DNA of 43,495 bases from Nitrospirota bacterium (GTDB lineage: Bacteria; Nitrospirota; Nitrospiria; JACQBZ01). Shown piece after piece: positions 39,680 through 43,495 of the stretch. The position numbers were made by a program, and so were the translations under genes. Where the stretch lies: assembly GCA_016201865.1 (NCBI GenBank), contig JACQCA010000037.1, positions 1-43,495 on the forward strand. The letters are read 5' to 3'. Each line of letters begins with the position of its first letter. Within the stretch, counting starts at the first letter, position 1. Under the pieces are notes generated by a model, which ran no database searches, was not told the origin of the DNA, and saw only the letters and a program-made list of their open reading frames with translations.

Positions 39680-41818
39680 ATGTGGGAGCGACGATTGCAA
39701 GCGTGGTTTTGGGTCCCGCCGATTCTTTTATCTTTATTGGTAAATCTTAACGTGCTTGCGAACGGCTTCGGCTGGGATGATGAAAATATTATCCGAAACC
39801 TTGTGATTCCCGATCACGTGTGGGAACTCTTTTCATCCTGGTTGTCGGTTTCCTCATCTTTCAAGGCGGACTCTTCTTATTATCGTCCCTTCGTGGAGCT
39901 TTCCTACATTCTTGATTACAAAATCTGGGGAGACAGCCCTTTTGGGTTTCATCAGTCGGTCTGGCTGGCGCATAGCCTGAATGCGAGTCTCGTCTTCTTT
40001 CTATCTCGGTGTTTGATGAAAGAGGGAACGGGCTCTTACCTTTCTCTTCTTGCCGCGTCCCTCTTTGCAGTGCATCCGGCGCATGCCGAGGCCGTGGCCT
40101 GGATCGCGGGTCGCACGGATGTCTTCTGCACCACGTTCCTGCTGGCATCCTTGCTGCTTTATATCCAGTTCCACCGAACAGGCTATCGGATCCTGTTTGC
40201 GTCATCCATGTCTTTCTTTTTCTTTGCTCTGCTGACCAAAGAGACGGCGGCCGGTCTGATCCTTCTCTTTCCGCTTTATGAATTTCTTGTCGCGCCCCGC
40301 TCGTTTCAGCATCGTTGGCGACATCTGGCTATTGGAGGGACGATCCTTTTCATGATTTTGGGCCTTTATTTCTATCTGCGGATGGTCAAGATCACTGCTC
40401 CTTACGGCAATACTTCTCTCCTGACCTTTTTTAGTCTTACAGGGATTGAGAAGGCGATCGGGGTTTCAGGTTTATATCTTAAGCTGATGTTGTTTCCTTA
40501 TCCTCCTCACCCCTTCATCGCCGCCGTACCGACGTCCGGCTTCTTTTTAATTTTTGCGGGTCTGGCGTTGATCGCGCTTTCAGGCGGGCTGATCGTTGCC
40601 GTCATTCGCCGTGAAATCCTGTTGGGAATGGGATTGGCCTGGACGCTCGCCCTTCTCGCTCCGGCTGTCTCGGTCGGTGTCCTTGGTTTGGCCGCCACCC
40701 CGGCTGCGGAGCGGTATGTCTATTCTCCATCGGCAGGGTTCTTGATGGCTGCTGCGTGGTTGATGATAGAGGGGACTAAAAGGCTTCAGGCGGCAACGGG
40801 CGGGTCTCCACGCAAGATTCTTGTCACGGTATGCCTTTTATGGATTGTTCTTATCGGCGCGGCCGGGCGGGAGACCTGGAACCGGAATGCCGTATGGCGA
40901 AGTCCATCAACCTTTTGGCAAGCCGCCGCGGCTGCATCGCCGGAAGCGGGCTATCCTCACCGAGAACTGGGCGTGCATCTTGCTCGTCAAGGAAAATATC
41001 TTGAGGCCGAGGCCCACTACCGTCAGGCGATTGCGTTTGACGCGAAGGCCCTGGGGCCGGAGCATCCCGATGTGGCCAGGAGTCTTCACAACATGGCGAA
41101 TCTTTATCACGGCCAGGGCCGATATGCCGAGGCCGAGCCGCTCTACCGGCAGGCGGCTTCGATTCGGGAGAAGTCTCTGGGGTCGGAGCATCCTGATGTG
41201 GCTGTCAGTCTCAACAATCTGGGGGAACTTTACCGAATTCAGCATCGGTATGTCGAAGCGGAACCTTTGTACCGGCGTTCTCTGGCCATCTGGGAAAAGG
41301 CCTTGGGGCCGGAGCATCCCTATGCGGCTATGAGCCTCAACAACCTGGCTGAACTTTGCTTTGCTCAAGGCCGGTATGATGAGGCCGAGCGGCTCTATCG
41401 GCAGGCGATTATGATCCGAGAAAAAGCCCTGGGTCCTGACCATCCCTTTGTGGCCGTGAGTCTTTTCGGCTTGGGGGAAGTTTACCGTGTTCAGGGGAGA
41501 TATGCCGAGGCCGAGCCGTTCTACCGGCAGGCCTTGGAGATTCGTGAGAAGGGCTTGGGGCCGGAGCATCTCGACGTGGCGATCAGTCTCAGTAGTCTGG
41601 CAGGACTTTACTTCGTTCAGGGCCGATATACCGAGGCCGAACCGCTCTACCGACGGGCGCTGGAGATCCAAGAAAAAGCCCTGGGTCCGGAGCATCCGGA
41701 GATCGCCGCGAGTTTGCAGGACTATGCGGACGCGCTTCGGAAGATGGAGCGGCGGGAGGATGCGGCGAGGATGGAAGCCCGTGCGAAGGCCATCCGGGAT
41801 AAGCGTATTAAAAACTAA
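39680..41818 (+). CDS. TMTC-like GT-C membrane glycosyltransferase with 42-residue TPRs, next to pilins
   Basis: A 712-residue membrane protein. The first ~400 residues form around 10-11 helices and keep the same marks as the gene at 26466: an acidic pair in the first external loop (NGFGWDDENIIRN), VHPAHAEAVAWIAGRTDVFC and LLTKETAAGLILLFPLYEF. Residues about 415-712 carry six kinesin-light-chain-type TPRs of 42 residues, each with LGPEHP-like turns. GT-C enzymes move sugars from lipid carriers to proteins at the outer face of the inner membrane. Its position 60 bp after three pilin genes suggests that it glycosylates pilin, in the manner of PilO/TfpW/PglL although unrelated in sequence; this is inference. 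The end overlaps the next, convergent gene by 11 nt. Confidence 0.82.
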   Translation: MWERRLQAWFWVPPILLSLLVNLNVLANGFGWDDENIIRNLVIPDHVWELFSSWLSVSSSFKADSSYYRPFVELSYILDYKIWGDSPFGFHQSVWLAHSLNASLVFFLSRCLMKEGTGSYLSLLAASLFAVHPAHAEAVAWIAGRTDVFCTTFLLASLLLYIQFHRTGYRILFASSMSFFFFALLTKETAAGLILLFPLYEFLVAPRSFQHRWRHLAIGGTILFMILGLYFYLRMVKITAPYGNTSLLTFFSLTGIEKAIGVSGLYLKLMLFPYPPHPFIAAVPTSGFFLIFAGLALIALSGGLIVAVIRREILLGMGLAWTLALLAPAVSVGVLGLAATPAAERYVYSPSAGFLMAAAWLMIEGTKRLQAATGGSPRKILVTVCLLWIVLIGAAGRETWNRNAVWRSPSTFWQAAAAASPEAGYPHRELGVHLARQGKYLEAEAHYRQAIAFDAKALGPEHPDVARSLHNMANLYHGQGRYAEAEPLYRQAASIREKSLGSEHPDVAVSLNNLGELYRIQHRYVEAEPLYRRSLAIWEKALGPEHPYAAMSLNNLAELCFAQGRYDEAERLYRQAIMIREKALGPDHPFVAVSLFGLGEVYRVQGRYAEAEPFYRQALEIREKGLGPEHLDVAISLSSLAGLYFVQGRYTEAEPLYRRALEIQEKALGPEHPEIAASLQDYADALRKMERREDAARMEARAKAIRDKRIKN
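41005..41720 (+). repeat. Six 126-bp tandem units encoding TPRs
   Basis: Within the second TMTC-like gene, units of about 126 bp recur, marked by gccgaggccgagccgctcta-like and ggccggagcatcc-like stretches. They are similar enough at DNA level to allow copy-number change by recombination. Confidence 0.7.
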
Positions 41819-42545
41819 TATTCAAGCGGCCGCTGTAAGAGGGGACTTTTGAGAAGTCGGCCTCGGCAACGAAGCTGATCACAAACAGGCTGAATTTAGC
41901 CCCGAGAAAGCCTTTCGTTTCACTTAAGCCGGCCCTATCGAAGCTCACCGAATTACTTTTTTCTTTACTCGTGATCCAAACCTGTCCGATCCCTGCGTAG
42001 GGCGTAACAAACACAAAGCCTTTGCTGATGGAAATATCGGCGCCGAAAACCTTCATGTCGAGATTGTCCACACCCACCAACGTTGTGTAATCGCCGCGAA
42101 TCGCCACGGCCGGGGTGACCAGACTTCCTTTCAGAACAGCCCATTTCAACTCACCGCCGATCTGTCCGATATTTGTTCCAGGCGCCTTTCCATAGCTCAG
42201 CCCGACATCGAAACCCAATGGAAGACCTTTTTGTGCATGGATTTTTGGGAAGAACAGGTAACTGGGCGGAGTTTTAGTGCCGACCATTGCGTTTTTCCAA
42301 GAATCTTCTTTGGCGTCAATATGAACAGCCGTTGCCTCAACCCCGATATCGAACCCCAATAAGCCGAGCGGGGCCGCGGGAGCGAGCGGAGTGTAGCTGA
42401 TCGCCAAACCCAATTGCCGGCTGAGATTGTCAAATTCCGATTGTTTGGTGAGAAGATTGATATCGATATCGTTACTGGCAAAAGCCGGGCTCGAAAAAGC
42501 CAGCACCAAACTCAAAACTGTCACCGTAACGGCCGGATGCGTCAT
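41808..42545 (-). CDS. Predicted outer-membrane beta-barrel protein, function unknown
   Basis: A 245-residue protein with a signal peptide (VTVTVLSLVLAFSSPAFAS, cut after AFA) and alternating hydrophobic/polar strands such as LGFDIGVEATAVHID, LGFDVGLSYGKAPG and FVAEADFSKVPSYSGRLNISF, ending in Phe as is usual for BAM substrates. No family is recognised with confidence; it resembles DUF6588-type proteins. Start at 42545 has AGGGGG 7 nt upstream. It converges with the TMTC-like gene, overlapping 11 nt, so it is probably not functionally coupled to it. Confidence 0.75.
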   Translation of the reverse strand: MTHPAVTVTVLSLVLAFSSPAFASNDIDINLLTKQSEFDNLSRQLGLAISYTPLAPAAPLGLLGFDIGVEATAVHIDAKEDSWKNAMVGTKTPPSYLFFPKIHAQKGLPLGFDVGLSYGKAPGTNIGQIGGELKWAVLKGSLVTPAVAIRGDYTTLVGVDNLDMKVFGADISISKGFVFVTPYAGIGQVWITSKEKSNSVSFDRAGLSETKGFLGAKFSLFVISFVAEADFSKVPSYSGRLNISF

Positions 42546-42635
42546 GAAGAGCCCCCTTTGTGCTTTTTAAACGGAAGACTGTGCAGAAAGCAACCGATGC
42601 GCTTCAAAATATCTCATTGAAGACGCAGAAAGTAC

Positions 42636-42664
42636 TTGACAAATATAAAACTTATAACTAAAAT
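42636..42664 (+). promoter_or_regulatory. Probable promoter of the tRNA-tuf operon
   Basis: TTGACA (42636-42641), a 17-bp spacer and TAAAAT (42659-42664), in an AT-rich stretch, is a near-consensus promoter about 155 bp before the first tRNA, leaving a 5-prime precursor to be trimmed. The rest of the 42546-42825 gap holds no gene that I can see. Confidence 0.65.
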
Positions 42665-42825
42665 TTAAAATTTGCGCCGGTATCTCTGTGTCTTTTCTCG
42701 TCAGTTCAACAGTCACAGCGGCATTACGTATCGGCAGATAATAACTATCACATAATTTTAAGATTGTAAAGCGCTATTTCTTTGATTGGTTTAGTTTTGC
42801 TTGAAGCAACTTTCACGGTTTACCC

Positions 42826-42901
42826 GCCACCGTAACTCAGTCGGTAGAGTAGCTGATTTGTAATCAGCCTGTCGGGGGTTCGATTCCCTCCGGTGGCTCC
42901 A
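42826..42901 (+). tRNA. tRNA-Thr (anticodon TGT)
   Basis: Acceptor GCCACCG (42826-42832) pairs with CGGTGGC (42891-42897); anticodon TGT at 42859-42861 in a TTTGTAA loop; T-loop GTTCGATTC; CCA encoded at 42899-42901. First tRNA of the thr-tyr-gly-thr-tuf cluster. Confidence 0.97.
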
Positions 42902-42941
42902 ATGGGTGAGTTGGGAGTTTGAGTTGACTTGCAGTGATCGA

Positions 42942-43024
42942 GGGGAGGTACCCAAGCGGACAACGGGAACAGACTGTAAATCTGTCGCCATTAGGCTTCG
43001 GAGGTTCGAATCCTCCCCTCCCCA
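42942..43024 (+). tRNA. tRNA-Tyr (anticodon GTA)
   Basis: Acceptor GGGGAGG (42942-42948) pairs with CCTCCCC (43017-43023); anticodon GTA at 42976-42978; a long variable arm follows (class II). Discriminator A at 43024; no encoded CCA, unlike the other three tRNAs here. Confidence 0.96.
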
Positions 43025-43091
43025 ATGCCTTGGGTAACGGGAGCTACCCTGCCCGTGGGTAGATAAAAGGACTCGGCCTTTGCTGGATGAA

Positions 43092-43166
43092 GCGGGAATA
43101 GCTCAGCGGTAGAGCGCCAGCCTTCCAAGCTGGGGGTCGCGGGTTCAAATCCCGTTTCCCGCTCCA
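43092..43166 (+). tRNA. tRNA-Gly (anticodon TCC)
   Basis: Acceptor GCGGGAA (43092-43098) pairs with TTCCCGC (43156-43162); anticodon TCC at 43124-43126; discriminator T, CCA encoded at 43164-43166. Confidence 0.97.
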
Positions 43167-43209
43167 AGTTAGTTTGCGGGTTTGTTAAATGATTAATAAT
43201 ATCGATGTT

Positions 43210-43285
43210 GCCCTTGTAGCTCAGTCGGCAGAGCACTTCCTTGGTAAGGAAGAGGTCACCGGTTCGATCCCGGTCGAGGGCTCCA
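43210..43285 (+). tRNA. tRNA-Thr (anticodon GGT)
   Basis: Acceptor GCCCTTG (43210-43216) pairs with CGAGGGC (43275-43281) with one G-U pair; anticodon GGT at 43243-43245; CCA encoded at 43283-43285. Lies 69 bp before tuf. Confidence 0.97.
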
Positions 43286-43354
43286 GTAAATCAAAGATAA
43301 TCATTGGGTTAGCCAGGATCATGACTGCTTAGCTCATCGGTTGGGGAGGAGAAC

Positions 43355-43495
43355 ATGTCTAAGGCGAAATTTGAGCGGACGAAGCCGCACGTCAATATTG
43401 GGACGATCGGGCACGTGGATCACGGGAAGACGACGCTGACGAGCGCGATCACGAAGGTGTTGTCGGAGAAGAAGATGGCGGAGTATTTGGCGTAC
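43355..43495 (+). CDS. tuf: Elongation factor Tu (5-prime part, cut by window end)
   Basis: The first 47 codons of EF-Tu are present: [19 protein letters not shown], then the G1 loop [25 protein letters not shown] lies 4 nt before the ATG. EF-Tu delivers aminoacyl-tRNA to the ribosome. The order tRNA-Thr, Tyr, Gly, Thr, tuf equals the tufB operon of E. coli; secE, nusG and ribosomal protein genes would be expected further right. The gene runs off the window with its frame open. Confidence 0.97.
   Translation, partial: MSKAKFERTKPHVNIGTIGHVDHGKTTLTSAITKVLSEKKMAEYLAY

Noticed and set aside
41808-42545. Pilus-related function for the barrel protein
   Set aside because: It is convergent to the pilin/glycosyltransferase operon and has no secretin motif.
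42791-43236. Two minus-strand open frames over the tRNA genes
   Set aside because: These are the well-known spurious proteins translated from antisense tRNA genes; the four tRNAs fold perfectly on the plus strand.

Overview
The window looks like a chromosomal segment of a Gram-negative (diderm) bacterium of moderately high GC. Signs of an outer membrane are a murein transglycosylase of MltD type, a lipobox TPR protein, a predicted outer-membrane barrel, TatA and type IV pilins. The mix of biotin, serine/histidine, exopolysaccharide, TMTC-like and DUF6982-type genes is compatible with Nitrospirota or a neighbouring phylum. That assignment is inference from gene content; there is no rRNA gene here to test it.

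Layout. 1-141: one end of an insertion sequence (IS21-like repeats). 195-8046: a co-directional, often overlapping polysaccharide cluster (glycosyltransferase, flippase, methyltransferase, O-antigen ligase/polymerase, second glycosyltransferase, polyprenyl-phosphate sugar-1-phosphate transferase, DUF3108 protein). 8072-9892: nicotinamidase, a YkgJ-type cysteine-cluster protein and a DUF3047 protein. 9996-11792: a compact three-gene operon of a MinD/FlhG-like ATPase, a fusion of a degenerate J-domain with a RodZ-type HTH, and a 56-residue zinc-ribbon protein; I find no textbook function for this set. 11813-17711: biotin genes bioA and bioF-SDR-bioD, split by a plus-strand DUF3553 gene and a REC-GAF-HD-GYP c-di-GMP phosphodiesterase gene. 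17907-23586: a giant secreted multidomain beta-helix protein and a translationally coupled LuxR-PilZ regulator pair. 23784-29814: a membrane-anchored TPR protein, mltD, a TMTC-like GT-C/TPR protein, a lipoate ligase/octanoyltransferase, a fragment of a Mut7-C gene and a DUF6982 protein. 29975-35732: class V aminotransferase, serA, hisZ, dnaB, tatA. 35919-41818: a TPR lipoprotein, then a type IV pilin locus with a good sigma-54 promoter, three pilin genes, a strong intergenic hairpin and a second TMTC-like glycosyltransferase. 42826-43495: tRNA-Thr, tRNA-Tyr, tRNA-Gly, tRNA-Thr and the start of tuf, the same order as the thrU-tyrU-glyT-thrT-tufB operon of E. coli.

How the parts may work together. 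The first 8 kb should build and export a surface polysaccharide. The pilin locus should make a sigma-54-controlled pilus, and the adjacent GT-C/TPR membrane protein is a candidate pilin O-glycosyltransferase. HD-GYP and PilZ proteins indicate c-di-GMP signalling. The most unusual items are the MinD/J-HTH/zinc-ribbon operon, the pilin-glycosyltransferase locus with a possible built-in attenuator, the 1489-residue secreted chimera with its coupled regulators, and a recurring arrangement in which a -10 box sits only 6-8 nt before a start codon (bioA, DUF3047 and first TMTC-like genes), which suggests leaderless mRNAs. Promoters were read by eye against sigma-70 and sigma-54 consensus sequences and are predictions.
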